This document shows positions 6,228 through 12,974 of a DNA stretch of 12,974 bases, in pieces. The notes below the pieces were generated by a model that saw only the letters and a program-made list of their open reading frames with translations, was not told where the DNA came from and did no database searches. The DNA is from JAAURS01 sp031362245 (GTDB lineage: Bacteria > Cyanobacteriota > Cyanobacteriia > Thermosynechococcales > Thermosynechococcaceae), in contig JANLSD010000386.1 in the NCBI GenBank assembly GCA_031362245.1, forward strand, positions 1-12,974, written 5' to 3'. The position numbers and the translations under genes were made by a program. The first letter of the stretch is position 1. The number at the start of each line of letters is the position of its first letter.

Positions 6228-6595
6228 TTTTCTTAAAAATTTATCGCTCAGAATTTTTTATTAACTCAAAACTTATTTTTAATCTACTTGGGATAACGGG
6301 ACTGGACTATTGACGGGTGATGAGCATCACAAAGCCTTGATAGATAAATGTTTTGGAACTCCCACAGCGAAATGGCATAAATCCTTTTTGGATAAGACTT
6401 TCAGTCATCTATCACCTTTTGAGAGACCAGCATCTTGCGATGAAGTTCTTATTTTTTGCTTTCTAAGAATATTTTGTTATAACTGAAGATATGATTATTC
6501 CCCTTGGGCAAGTGGGATACAAGACTACAAGACTTGCATGGACACTCATTTCTTATGCAGCGTAGAGAAAGCCGTTTGAGGTTAAAAAAAAGAAA
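6228..6595. other. 368-base AT-rich gap with one doubtful 58-codon ORF
   Basis: No terminator hairpin is clear after the SIR2-NB-ARC stop codon. On the plus strand a frame runs from TTG 6310 to TGA 6486 (LTGDEHHKALIDKCFGTPTA...). It has no ribosome-binding site and no family I know; it could be a gene remnant or chance. No tRNA, CRISPR or long repeat is visible. The gap is long enough for the downstream exported-protein gene to have its own promoter, but I cannot point to one with confidence. Confidence 0.3.
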
Positions 6596-7603
6596 ATGAT
6601 TTATGCTCCACTGGCATCAACGTCTAAGGCAGCTTTGTATTCAATAATAACTGTTTTATTACTTTTTAATCCAGTTTCTGCTGAAACTATTGATAAGTTT
6701 CAACCAATAGCGTATAATTTTCCAGCCAAGAAAATCTTCCCTTTAGAGCCACTTAATGGTTCAATTAAATCTGCTGTAGACTCAAGGCGTGTAGCAGCTT
6801 ATCAAAGAGCTAGTGCCTATTGTATGAGAACTAGCGATGCGAATAGAGAACTTACCGAAAATCAATTTGAATCAGTTTACAATAAATTTTCGGAGTGCTT
6901 GAGTGCTTTTATTAGAAAAAGTCCGCTTTTTGGTAGTCAATACAGGTTCAAGAGTGCAACAGTAACATATATACCTAAACTTCGATATAGAATAGTTGAT
7001 TTGAACTTGAAGCGAAATGAGTATCTTGAGCATTTAAAGAAGATTGATGCTCAATATCAATTAGAACGAATGTCTTTCATGCAAGAGCATGATGAATTAG
7101 TGAGCCGACGTGACAAAAAGAAACGTGAATATGAGAACCTAGTCCTTCTGGATAGAAATAATATTCATAATAGAACTAATATTCGTAGTGGATATCAGCA
7201 GAACTTCGGCTGGAATACACAGCAGAACTTCGGCTGGAATAATAATGTTGATGTTGATGGTTTTAGTGATCTATCATCTCAATCTCTACATCAAGAAATA
7301 GATAAAGATGAGCGAACCCTTAAAAAATTAGCGGATGATTTGGAGACAATCAATCAATCAATCCAGCAAAATATCGCCAACTATAATCATGTGGCTGGAT
7401 ATGAACCTAGTTCTTTATGGAAACTTCAACAGAAGATTCCCGAAACATTAAGATTAACGAGTCAAATAGAAGGCAACATTGAGGTTATTACTGATGCTTC
7501 AAATTCCAGTGGTGAATCTGAAGAAACTCGACGGTCAATTAATATTCATATAGGAGATGATAGAGTAAAACATTTCTTTAAAGTTACCAGTGTAAAATCC
7601 TGA
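6596..7603 (+). CDS. Exported coiled-coil protein of unknown function
   Basis: The 335-residue protein begins with a Sec-type signal peptide: a short n-region, a hydrophobic core (AALYSIITVLLLF, 12-24) and a likely cleavage after VSA at 27-29. There is no lipobox, so the mature protein should be periplasmic or secreted. Charged, heptad-rich helices lie near 138-185 and 230-262. Between them is a Gln/Asn-rich linker with two exact-register octapeptides, QQNFGWNT (201-208) and QQNFGWNN (209-216). The tail, RRSINIHIGDD then HFFKVTSVKS, looks like a small beta segment. I recognise no family. GAGG at 6578-6581 is 14 bases from the ATG, a weak ribosome-binding site. AT-rich composition matches the upstream SIR2-NB-ARC gene, so both may have arrived together. 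A functional link is only inferred from proximity. Confidence 0.72.
   Translation: MIYAPLASTSKAALYSIITVLLLFNPVSAETIDKFQPIAYNFPAKKIFPLEPLNGSIKSAVDSRRVAAYQRASAYCMRTSDANRELTENQFESVYNKFSECLSAFIRKSPLFGSQYRFKSATVTYIPKLRYRIVDLNLKRNEYLEHLKKIDAQYQLERMSFMQEHDELVSRRDKKKREYENLVLLDRNNIHNRTNIRSGYQQNFGWNTQQNFGWNNNVDVDGFSDLSSQSLHQEIDKDERTLKKLADDLETINQSIQQNIANYNHVAGYEPSSLWKLQQKIPETLRLTSQIEGNIEVITDASNSSGESEETRRSINIHIGDDRVKHFFKVTSVKS
7196..7241 (+). repeat. In-frame 24-bp tandem duplication
   Basis: CAGCAGAACTTCGGCTGGAA at 7196-7215 recurs at 7220-7239, period 24 bases, and encodes the duplicated QQNFGWN(T/N). The copies are identical over at least the first 22 bases. That implies a recent duplication and possible length variation between strains. 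Confidence 0.75.
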
Positions 7604-7807
7604 TAAAGATTTAATCTTTTTAAGCTTTATTGCAACAACACCGCCCGTGAAATCGTCCTGAAGATGATGGTGTCAAACAGCGATCGCCCAACAGCAGCAA
7701 TACAAATTGAATTGACCCAAACCGCTACAAATTACCAATCGTTCCTCAACTAGCCTCATTCATCAGAATAAAAGCGTAGAATTCAAGTGACGGGCAGATT
7801 TAACCTT

Positions 7808-8209
7808 ATGTCTGAAGCAATTACTCTACAAATCCCAGATCCCCTCTACCAACGCTTAGCAAACACAGCCCAAGCAACCCATCGTCCCATTGAAGACGTT
7901 GTCCTCCATTCCCTCAAAGTAGGCAGTCCACCCACATGGGATAACGTCCCCGAAGAATTCCAATCTGACCTTGCCGCCCTAGATCGCCTCGAAGACGAAG
8001 CCCTCTGGAAAATTGCCCAAGCGCGTAAAACAGCCTCAGACATGACACGATACGAAGCACTCTTGCAGCAAAACCAAGACCACACCCTATCCGCCACCGA
8101 CCGCGCAGAATTGACGGATTTGCGGATAGAGGGCGATCGCTTCATGTTATGTAAAGCCCAAGCCGCAGCCATCCTCCGCTGGCGTGGTCATTCAGTCGTT
8201 CAGCCTTAA
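7808..8209 (+). CDS. Small helical partner protein upstream of HNH nuclease gene
   Basis: From the ATG at 7808 the protein has 133 residues; an in-frame GTG at 7787 would add seven and is less likely. The N-terminus, ITLQIPDPLYQRLANTAQATHRPIEDVVLHSLK (5-37), has the strand-helix-helix pattern of ribbon-helix-helix proteins, followed by a helical region ending in RFMLCKAQAAAILRWRGHSV (111-130). From memory, proteins of this shape are common in cyanobacteria and are often followed by a small HNH nuclease gene, as here: the stop codon is six bases before the GTG of the HNH gene, so the two are surely co-transcribed and probably translationally coupled. It may act as an antitoxin-like regulator or inhibitor of the nuclease; this is inference. 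One HIP1 site (8133-8140) lies inside the gene, and composition is like the core genome. Confidence 0.7.
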   Translation: MSEAITLQIPDPLYQRLANTAQATHRPIEDVVLHSLKVGSPPTWDNVPEEFQSDLAALDRLEDEALWKIAQARKTASDMTRYEALLQQNQDHTLSATDRAELTDLRIEGDRFMLCKAQAAAILRWRGHSVVQP

Positions 8210-8215
8210 ATCTTT

Positions 8216-8641
8216 GTGTCCACCTATATTTCTGAAAGCCTGAAAACACAGATCGAACAGGCTGACAATCAACGGTGCTGTTATTGCTTAACCAGCCAAG
8301 CAAACAGCGGCATCCCCATGACTCACGATCACATCCTCCCCCGATCCAAAGGTGGAGACACATCCTTTCAGAACCTTTACCTTGCGTGTCGTACCTGTAA
8401 CGAATTCAAATCTGACACCACACAAGCCAACGATCCGCTGACGGGCGAACCAGTCCCACTCTTTAATCCCCGCCTACAAAAATGGACAGAACACTTTGCC
8501 TGGAGTTTTGACAGCACAAAAGCCGAAGACTTAACCGCAATAGGCCGCGCAACAACAGTCGCCCTGCGAATGAATAACGCCATCATTGTTGCAGCTCGCT
8601 GGCGATGGGCTATCAGCGGATGGCATCCCCCGCTTGAATAA
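8216..8641 (+). CDS. Small HNH endonuclease
   Basis: The 141-residue protein starts at GTG 8216, six bases after the previous stop codon. It is an HNH-type (beta-beta-alpha metal) nuclease: a first zinc knuckle with C21 and C24 (RCCYC), the catalytic DHI motif at 38-40 with LPRSKGG (41-47), the central Asn N53 in FQNL, and a second knuckle C58-x-x-C61 followed by N62 and K65. All expected motif residues are present, so it is probably active on DNA. The region after 80, FNPRLQKWTEHFAW (83-96) and then GRATTVALRMNN (110-121), matches from memory the stand-alone cyanobacterial HNH proteins that accompany a small upstream protein. Role unknown: a homing-like enzyme, a toxin or a restriction/defence nuclease are all possible. 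Confidence 0.87.
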   Translation: MSTYISESLKTQIEQADNQRCCYCLTSQANSGIPMTHDHILPRSKGGDTSFQNLYLACRTCNEFKSDTTQANDPLTGEPVPLFNPRLQKWTEHFAWSFDSTKAEDLTAIGRATTVALRMNNAIIVAARWRWAISGWHPPLE

Positions 8642-8659
8642 CAGCCTGATTCTCTGTGA

Positions 8660-8812
8660 GCGATCGCCCATCAGCCACAAACGCATCTGCCGTTATTGCG
8701 AACTCTTGGTGCGTAGCGATCGCCCACTTTTGCAACGGTGATCGCTCGATATTGAGACTTTTACGACTGCGGACGCTGGGTGGATAATCGCTCCAGAAGA
8801 GAACGCGATCGC
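8660..8812. repeat. Cluster of three HIP1 octamers
   Basis: GCGATCGC occurs at 8660-8667, 8716-8723 and 8805-8812 within 153 noncoding bases, in the gap between the HNH gene and argD. Three perfect copies in so short a gap is dense even for a HIP1-rich genome. The role of HIP1 is unsettled. Confidence 0.8.
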
Positions 8813-8866
8813 CCCTACTTTAGCTATCAAGCCGTTTTGACCAGCCGGATCACCTGAATCAATTCG

Positions 8867-8893
8867 TTGATGTAGTACAATCTGAAGTATATT
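8867..8893 (+). promoter_or_regulatory. Weak candidate promoter of argD
   Basis: TTGATG (8867-8872) and TATATT (8888-8893) are separated by a short 15-base spacer, 28 bases before the argD start codon. TACAAT at 8876-8881 is an alternative -10 but has no -35 at a proper distance. No GTAN8TAC site for NtcA is seen. Confidence 0.25.
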
Positions 8894-8920
8894 GCCATTC
8901 TTTCAATCGAGGACAGTATT

Positions 8921-10192
8921 GTGAGTCTTGAAACCCTCTCTCCCACTGCGGCTACATCATCCGCCCCAGCCTTTGATGCCGCTGCCTTTGATCGCTGCGT
9001 AATGCCCACCTACGGGCGATTTCCGTTGGCGATCGCCCGTGGAGAGGGTTGCCGCCTTTGGGACACAGACGGCAACAGCTACCTAGACTTTGTGGCGGGC
9101 ATTGCCACCTGCACCCTCGGTCATGCCCATCCTGCCCTTGTCGAAGCAGTCACAAAACAAATTCAGACCCTCCACCACGTTTCAAACCTGTACTACATTC
9201 CCCAACAGGGCGACCTTGCCCAGTGGCTGACTCAAAACTCCTGTGCCGACTTTGCCTTTTTTTGTAACTCAGGGGCCGAAGCCAACGAAGGAGCCATTAA
9301 ATTGGCGCGTAAATATGCCCACACGGTTTTAGGCATTCATAACCCCGTCATCATTACCGCCAACGCCAGCTTCCACGGTCGAACGCTGGCCACCGTCACC
9401 GCCACCGCCCAACCCAAGTACCATCAAAACTTCTCGCCCCTCGTGCCAGGATTTCACTACGTTCCTTATAACGACATTGCGGCCCTAGAAGCGGCGATCG
9501 CGGAACTCGATGCCTCAGAACGTCAAGTCGCCGCTATCTTGCTAGAGCCACTTCAAGGGGAAGGCGGTGTCCGACCTGGGGATGTAGCCTACTTCCAAGC
9601 CGTCCGTCAGCTTTGCGACCAGAAGGGTATCTTGCTGATGCTGGATGAAGTCCAAGTGGGGATAGGCCGAACCGGCCAACTGTGGGGCTACGAAAACCTG
9701 GGCATTGAGCCAGATATTTTTACCTCAGCCAAAGGATTAGCGGGCGGCATTCCCATTGGGGCAATGCTTTGCAAGGCATTCTGTAACGTCTTTACCCCCG
9801 GCGACCACGCCAGCACCTTTGGCGGCAACCCCTTTGCCTGTGCTGCCGCATTGGCGGTTTGCGAAACCCTTACCCAAGAAAATCTGCTGAGCAACGTAAA
9901 AATCCGAGGCGAACAGTTGCGCGACGGGTTACGGACGCTGGCCCATCAATATCCCTCCATCATTACGGATGTACGCGGCTGGGGTCTCATTAATGGCTTA
10001 GAAATTAGCGCTGATGTTGCCCTCACTGCGCCAGAAGTGGTCAAAGCCGCAATGGATAAAGGACTGTTGCTGGTTCCCGCAGGGCCAAAGGTGGTGCGGT
10101 TTGTGCCGCCGTTGATTGTGAGCGGCGCTGAAGTGGAAGCGGCGATCGCCATTCTTGGGCATGTCCTGGAAGATCTAGCAAAAGGGCTGTGA
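8921..10192 (+). CDS. argD: Acetylornithine aminotransferase
   Basis: The enzyme transfers an amino group from glutamate to N-acetylglutamate semialdehyde, giving N-acetylornithine for arginine synthesis in the cytoplasm; it uses PLP. The 423-residue length is normal for cyanobacterial ArgD. Class-III aminotransferase motifs are all present: NSGAEANE (116-123) binding the cofactor phosphate, FHGRT (151-155), LLEPLQGEGG (207-216), LDEVQVGIGRTG (241-252) with D242 contacting the pyridine nitrogen, SAKGLAGGIPIGAM (269-282) with the Schiff-base lysine K271, and STFGGNPFACAAA (298-310). The GTG at 8921 has GAGGA seven bases upstream. The first 25 residues are a variable Ala/Ser-rich extension. GABA or ornithine aminotransferase is a less likely alternative; the sequence is close to ArgD. 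It appears monocistronic, with 158 bases before purS. Confidence 0.95.
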   Translation: MSLETLSPTAATSSAPAFDAAAFDRCVMPTYGRFPLAIARGEGCRLWDTDGNSYLDFVAGIATCTLGHAHPALVEAVTKQIQTLHHVSNLYYIPQQGDLAQWLTQNSCADFAFFCNSGAEANEGAIKLARKYAHTVLGIHNPVIITANASFHGRTLATVTATAQPKYHQNFSPLVPGFHYVPYNDIAALEAAIAELDASERQVAAILLEPLQGEGGVRPGDVAYFQAVRQLCDQKGILLMLDEVQVGIGRTGQLWGYENLGIEPDIFTSAKGLAGGIPIGAMLCKAFCNVFTPGDHASTFGGNPFACAAALAVCETLTQENLLSNVKIRGEQLRDGLRTLAHQYPSIITDVRGWGLINGLEISADVALTAPEVVKAAMDKGLLLVPAGPKVVRFVPPLIVSGAEVEAAIAILGHVLEDLAKGL

Positions 10193-10275
10193 GCTATTGA
10201 TTTAGGGGCTATCGGCGACGAAATCGTTCTCTAACCTTTAACCTATAGCCCTGCATTCCGAAATCCTGAATCCTT

Positions 10276-10304
10276 TTGTGCGCCATAGTCGGTTTACCTA
10301 AGAT
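10276..10304 (+). promoter_or_regulatory. Candidate promoter of purS-purQ
   Basis: TTGTGC at 10276-10281 and TAAGAT at 10299-10304 are separated by exactly 17 bases, 46 bases before the purS start. Each hexamer has four matches to the sigma-70-type consensus. The inverted stretch GTACAGTCAAAGTAC just after it (10309-10323) could be an operator, but its spacing does not match NtcA. Confidence 0.4.
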
Positions 10305-10350
10305 TCAGGTACAGTCAAAGTACAAAGCCGTTTAAGATTTTCTACTCACC

Positions 10351-10632
10351 GTGACTCAGAAGTACCACGCCAAAATCTACGTAACGTTACGACCTTCAGT
10401 GCTGGATCCGGCTGGGGCTGCGGTTCAGTCGGGCTTAGGACATTTGGGCTACGCCAATGTGGAGCAAATCCGCATTGGCAAATACATTGAACTCAACATC
10501 ACTGCGGAAACCCAGCAGTTGGCCGAAGTGCAGGTGGATCGCATGTGCGATCAGCTTCTCGCCAATACCGTGGTCGAAAACTATCGCTTTGAACTCAAGG
10601 CCGTCACCGAAACTGCCGCGATAGGAGCGTAA
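10351..10632 (+). CDS. purS: FGAM synthase subunit PurS
   Basis: PurS is the small subunit of phosphoribosylformylglycinamidine synthase, step 4 of purine synthesis. With PurQ and PurL it forms the three-part complex and helps pass ammonia from PurQ to PurL. The 93-residue protein has the whole PurS fold: KYHAKIYVTLRPSVLDPAG (4-22), the glycine-rich LGHLGYANVEQIRIGKYIEL (30-49), a helix (AEVQVDRMCDQLLAN, 58-72) and VVENYRFEL (74-82). The start is GTG at 10351 without an evident ribosome-binding site; no better in-frame start fits the family. Its TAA is three bases from the purQ ATG, so the two subunits are made from one message. purL is not in the window. Confidence 0.95.
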   Translation: MTQKYHAKIYVTLRPSVLDPAGAAVQSGLGHLGYANVEQIRIGKYIELNITAETQQLAEVQVDRMCDQLLANTVVENYRFELKAVTETAAIGA

Positions 10633-10635
10633 CCG

Positions 10636-11322
10636 ATGAACTTTGGCGTAGTGGTGTTTCCAGGCTCCAATTGCGATCGCGACATGGCAATGGTGTCCCG
10701 CGATCTCCTCGGTCAGCCCACCCGTATGGTCTGGCACGAAGAAACCGATATCAGTGACCTAGATGTAATTGTGATCCCAGGTGGGTTTAGCTACGGCGAT
10801 TATTTACGCTGTGGCGCGATCGCCCAGTTTTCCCCCATCATGCAAGCTACCAAGGCCCATGCGAAAGCCGGCAAATGGGTACTCGGCATCTGCAACGGAT
10901 TTCAAGTTCTCACCGAAGCGGGGCTGTTACCTGGTGCGCTGGTGCGGAACCGAGATTTGCACTTTATCTGCGATCGCGTCACCCTGAAGGTCGAACGCAC
11001 CGATTTACCTTGGACTTCTGCCTATCAACCCCAGCAGGTGATCACCCTCCCCATCGCCCACGGAGAAGGCTGCTATTATGCCGACGCCGAAACCATCGCC
11101 GACCTTGAAGCCAACCATCAGGTTGTGCTGCGTTACTGTGATGCAACAGGCAAGCCCACAGACTTTGCCAATCCCAACGGTTCCCTCAACAACATTGCAG
11201 GCATCTGCAACAAACAGGGCAACGTGGTTGGCATGATGCCTCACCCAGAACGAGCCTCTGATCCTGCCTTGGGTGGAACGGATGGGTTATTGCTATTTAA
11301 GGGATTACTGGAATACGCTTAG
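10636..11322 (+). CDS. purQ: FGAM synthase glutaminase subunit PurQ
   Basis: PurQ is the class-I glutamine amidotransferase subunit that hydrolyses glutamine and feeds ammonia to PurL. The 228-residue protein has VVFPGSNCDRD (6-16) at the N-terminus, PGGFSYGDYLRCGAIA (48-63), the nucleophile elbow GICNGFQ (84-90) with C86, the glutamine-binding region PIAHGEG (139-145), and the catalytic His-Glu pair in MPHPER (201-206; H203, E205). All active-site residues are intact. AGGAG at 10623-10627, inside the end of purS, stands eight bases before the ATG. The TAG stop (11320-11322) overlaps the stop codon of the opposite-strand gene that follows, leaving no room for a separate terminator. Confidence 0.96.
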   Translation: MNFGVVVFPGSNCDRDMAMVSRDLLGQPTRMVWHEETDISDLDVIVIPGGFSYGDYLRCGAIAQFSPIMQATKAHAKAGKWVLGICNGFQVLTEAGLLPGALVRNRDLHFICDRVTLKVERTDLPWTSAYQPQQVITLPIAHGEGCYYADAETIADLEANHQVVLRYCDATGKPTDFANPNGSLNNIAGICNKQGNVVGMMPHPERASDPALGGTDGLLLFKGLLEYA

Positions 11323-12743
11323 GCTTGGGTTTTGTTGGAAGAAAACCATTGTTGATACTTCTCATACAACGTTTCCCCAGGAATTTTCTGGGAAAACGCT
11401 TTAGGCTGCCGATATACCTCTGCACCATAATCGCGACGAATCTCTGCGATCGCCTGGTGAGAAGTATTCCATTGCTCTAGCATTTCCATCAAATTTTGAA
11501 ACTTGGCGTAAGAATCCTCATGTTTGGACAACATCGCAACAAATTGCAGCATTCGCGCAAAGGTCTCGGGAACCGCTTTCTTCTTGGGCAATTGAATAAT
11601 AGGTCCTAACTTCTCTAGGACATCAAAATTAGTCGTGACTGGGATCAATGCCGTTCTAAAGTCTGTTAAGTCTTCCTTCTTGTACTGCCTCAGAATTTTA
11701 TCGACTGTCACCAAAACCACGTAGTCTGACATCTTATACTGCTTAAATAACAGCATCAAATCCAACCCAAATTCAAAGCTCGAGAGCTTAACATAAGAAT
11801 CTCCATAGGCTCGAATGGCCTCTTGGCCTTCTTCACTGGCAATAAAAGGCAGAACCTCGTCTATTTTTTCCTGAAGGGGATCTTGAAAGTCTTGACCTCT
11901 CCGGTCATTCGCTAATAATATATCGACAAGGCGATAGCATTCCTGTTGTTTAGAACTCAGAAATCTAAATTCAATCTGCCAAATTTTTTCAAAACAAGTT
12001 TTTGCTTCAATTGCGGTATTCAACAATCTAAAGCTATTTTCTAGACCTTCATAAACTCCAGAATCGTTGTAAAGCTGTTGCCGAATTCTTAGGAATTCAA
12101 TAAACTCTGAACCCTTGAATTTGTCACTATCAATGACCTGTGCTTTTTCTGCCAGAGGTGTAATCTGTTCTAACTCTCGCCCATGAAGGAAAAGAATGCC
12201 CTTAGGTACTCTTTTTCGATAAAATGGCTTTAGTAGTCGCTGTATCGTGGTCTTTTGGCCCCATACAGGTCGTTGCCACCAAACGCCCTTTGTAAGATCA
12301 GCTTCAAGATAAGCTTCAAGCCTATTACTGAGTTGGTCATTGGCTTCATCCCGTTCGTCAGCAGAGTCATCAACCTTCTTTTTGATTGCTTTAACGATAG
12401 GAATTGAGCAGCCAATCACCCCAAGGGCCAGCATTGTAAACATTGTAATCTGCGCGGGGGGAGACGCGAGGAAAGCAGAGAAGTCATTTGTCGGATCTTT
12501 TGGACTTCCTAATTTAACGGATATTCCAGGATTTCCATCTTTAACTTCTAGATCTGGATCTAGTTTCTTAAGATCTTGTTGAGCTTCTATAAGACCTTTT
12601 TTTTGGATCTGTCCGTCAGCTTTGTCTGCTTCCTGAACAACACCTTCATAGCGATGCTCAAGATTTTTATTAATCCCTTCAGCTGAAGGAATTTTTACGG
12701 ATGTCGCAATCCCCCCCTGTGATAAGCCCGTGTTCATCATCAT
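11319..12743 (-). CDS. Unrecognised single-pass membrane protein with large helical domain
   Basis: I do not recognise this family. From the ATG at 12743 it has 474 residues. Other in-frame starts are ATG 12755 (its AAGGAG only one base away), ATG 12740 and 12737, and a TTG at 12830 giving 503 residues. Numbered from the TTG, one membrane segment (ITMFTMLALGVIGCSIPIV, 128-146) is followed by KAIKKK, placing the C-terminal part in the cytoplasm and the Gly/Asp-rich N-terminal part outside. A charged coiled-coil stretch (151-175) leads into a mostly helical domain (195-500) with repeated Phe/Tyr-rich helices, such as FIEFLRIRQQLYND and VVLVTVDKILRQYKK. No catalytic motif is visible; a structural or adaptor role is possible. 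Its stop codon overlaps the purQ stop codon by four bases. Confidence 0.7.
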   Translation of the reverse strand: MMMNTGLSQGGIATSVKIPSAEGINKNLEHRYEGVVQEADKADGQIQKKGLIEAQQDLKKLDPDLEVKDGNPGISVKLGSPKDPTNDFSAFLASPPAQITMFTMLALGVIGCSIPIVKAIKKKVDDSADERDEANDQLSNRLEAYLEADLTKGVWWQRPVWGQKTTIQRLLKPFYRKRVPKGILFLHGRELEQITPLAEKAQVIDSDKFKGSEFIEFLRIRQQLYNDSGVYEGLENSFRLLNTAIEAKTCFEKIWQIEFRFLSSKQQECYRLVDILLANDRRGQDFQDPLQEKIDEVLPFIASEEGQEAIRAYGDSYVKLSSFEFGLDLMLLFKQYKMSDYVVLVTVDKILRQYKKEDLTDFRTALIPVTTNFDVLEKLGPIIQLPKKKAVPETFARMLQFVAMLSKHEDSYAKFQNLMEMLEQWNTSHQAIAEIRRDYGAEVYRQPKAFSQKIPGETLYEKYQQWFSSNKTQA

Positions 12744-12826
12744 TGCTCTATACATACTCCTTTGACTCTTGTTTAAAGTACCCAATCGGTTCAGGAATAA
12801 AACAAAGCTAAGGAGCCGGCAGAATC

Positions 12827-12974
12827 TCAATTTATTCTCTGAGTGGAGAATGCTAATCCATAGAAGGAATTGCCATCAAACTCAAATGTATCAATGATTT
12901 CCAGGTTAAGCTTACGGGTATGTGCGGCGAACGATCTGGGGTTGCGCTGATTGATAAACGTAACCCCAATTGGA
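12827..12974 (-). CDS. C-terminal end of a minus-strand gene, cut by the window edge
   Basis: A frame open from the right edge (first full codon 12973-12971) runs 48 codons to a TGA at 12827-12829. The peptide starts PIGVTFINQRNPRSFAAHTR and continues KLNLEIIDTFEFDGNSFYGL to STQRIN. Codon use is varied and coding-like, and no stop interrupts it; I do not recognise the family. Its TGA shares bases with the TTG at 12828-12830 that could start the next gene, so the two may form an operon. The call is partial because the start lies outside the window. Confidence 0.55.
   Translation of the reverse strand, partial: PIGVTFINQRNPRSFAAHTRKLNLEIIDTFEFDGNSFYGLAFSTQRIN

Noticed and set aside
7608..7751. 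Open stretch in the gap before the RHH-like gene (MMVSNSDRPTAAIQIELTQ)
   Set aside because: It is short, has no ribosome-binding site and no recognisable family; a HIP1 site inside it shows only that host-like DNA resumes here.
10206..10251. GGGCTAT / ATAGCCC inverted pair after argD as a terminator
   Set aside because: The loop is 32 bases and no T-run follows, so an intrinsic terminator is not credible.
10309..10323. GTACAGTCAAAGTAC upstream of purS as an NtcA site
   Set aside because: The spacing is GTA-N9-TAC, while NtcA needs GTA-N8-TAC.
1..12974. tRNA, rRNA or CRISPR array
   Set aside because: No cloverleaf with a TTCGA arm, no rRNA signature and no regularly spaced direct repeats were seen on either strand by eye.

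Overview
The window looks like chromosomal DNA from a cyanobacterium. The palindrome GCGATCGC (HIP1, highly over-represented in many cyanobacteria) occurs at about a dozen places, and the housekeeping genes argD, purS and purQ look cyanobacterial. I cannot name the species.

Layout. Positions 1-85 hold a nested inverted-repeat element. A minus-strand UPF0718/ArsP-type permease follows (161-1180). From about 1200 to 8640 lies an accessory region: an orphan HigA-like HTH antitoxin gene (1345-1698); a small antitoxin gene overlapping a truncated PemK/MazF toxin (1916-2357); a small alpha-helical TPR-like gene (2311-2658); a 680-base gap holding a decayed minus-strand reading frame and a MITE-like element with perfect 13-bp terminal inverted repeats (3025-3140); a 962-residue SIR2-NB-ARC-TPR protein (3339-6227); an exported coiled-coil protein (6596-7603); and a tightly coupled small-protein/HNH-nuclease pair (7808-8641). 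From 8921 onward the DNA is ordinary core genome: argD, then purS-purQ, then a convergent minus-strand gene for an unrecognised single-pass membrane protein (about 11319-12743). The C-terminal end of another minus-strand gene runs off the right edge.

The most interesting gene is the SIR2-NB-ARC-TPR protein. It has the architecture of a prokaryotic NLR-like (STAND) immune receptor: an N-terminal NAD-consuming SIR2-type effector, a central NB-ARC nucleotide switch and C-terminal TPR sensor repeats. It lies in a visibly AT-rich block with no GCGATCGC between 1773 and 7679, next to a MITE and broken genes, which suggests horizontal gain of a defence island. Its nucleotide switch has unusual residues: MYS where MHD/MHS is usual, and no arginine at the sensor strand. 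The exported protein downstream is an ORFan-like candidate partner, but nothing in the sequence proves that the two work together.

The core genes form simple units. argD makes N-acetylornithine for arginine synthesis. purS and purQ encode two subunits of FGAM synthase, three bases apart. purQ and the membrane-protein gene converge and overlap by four bases.
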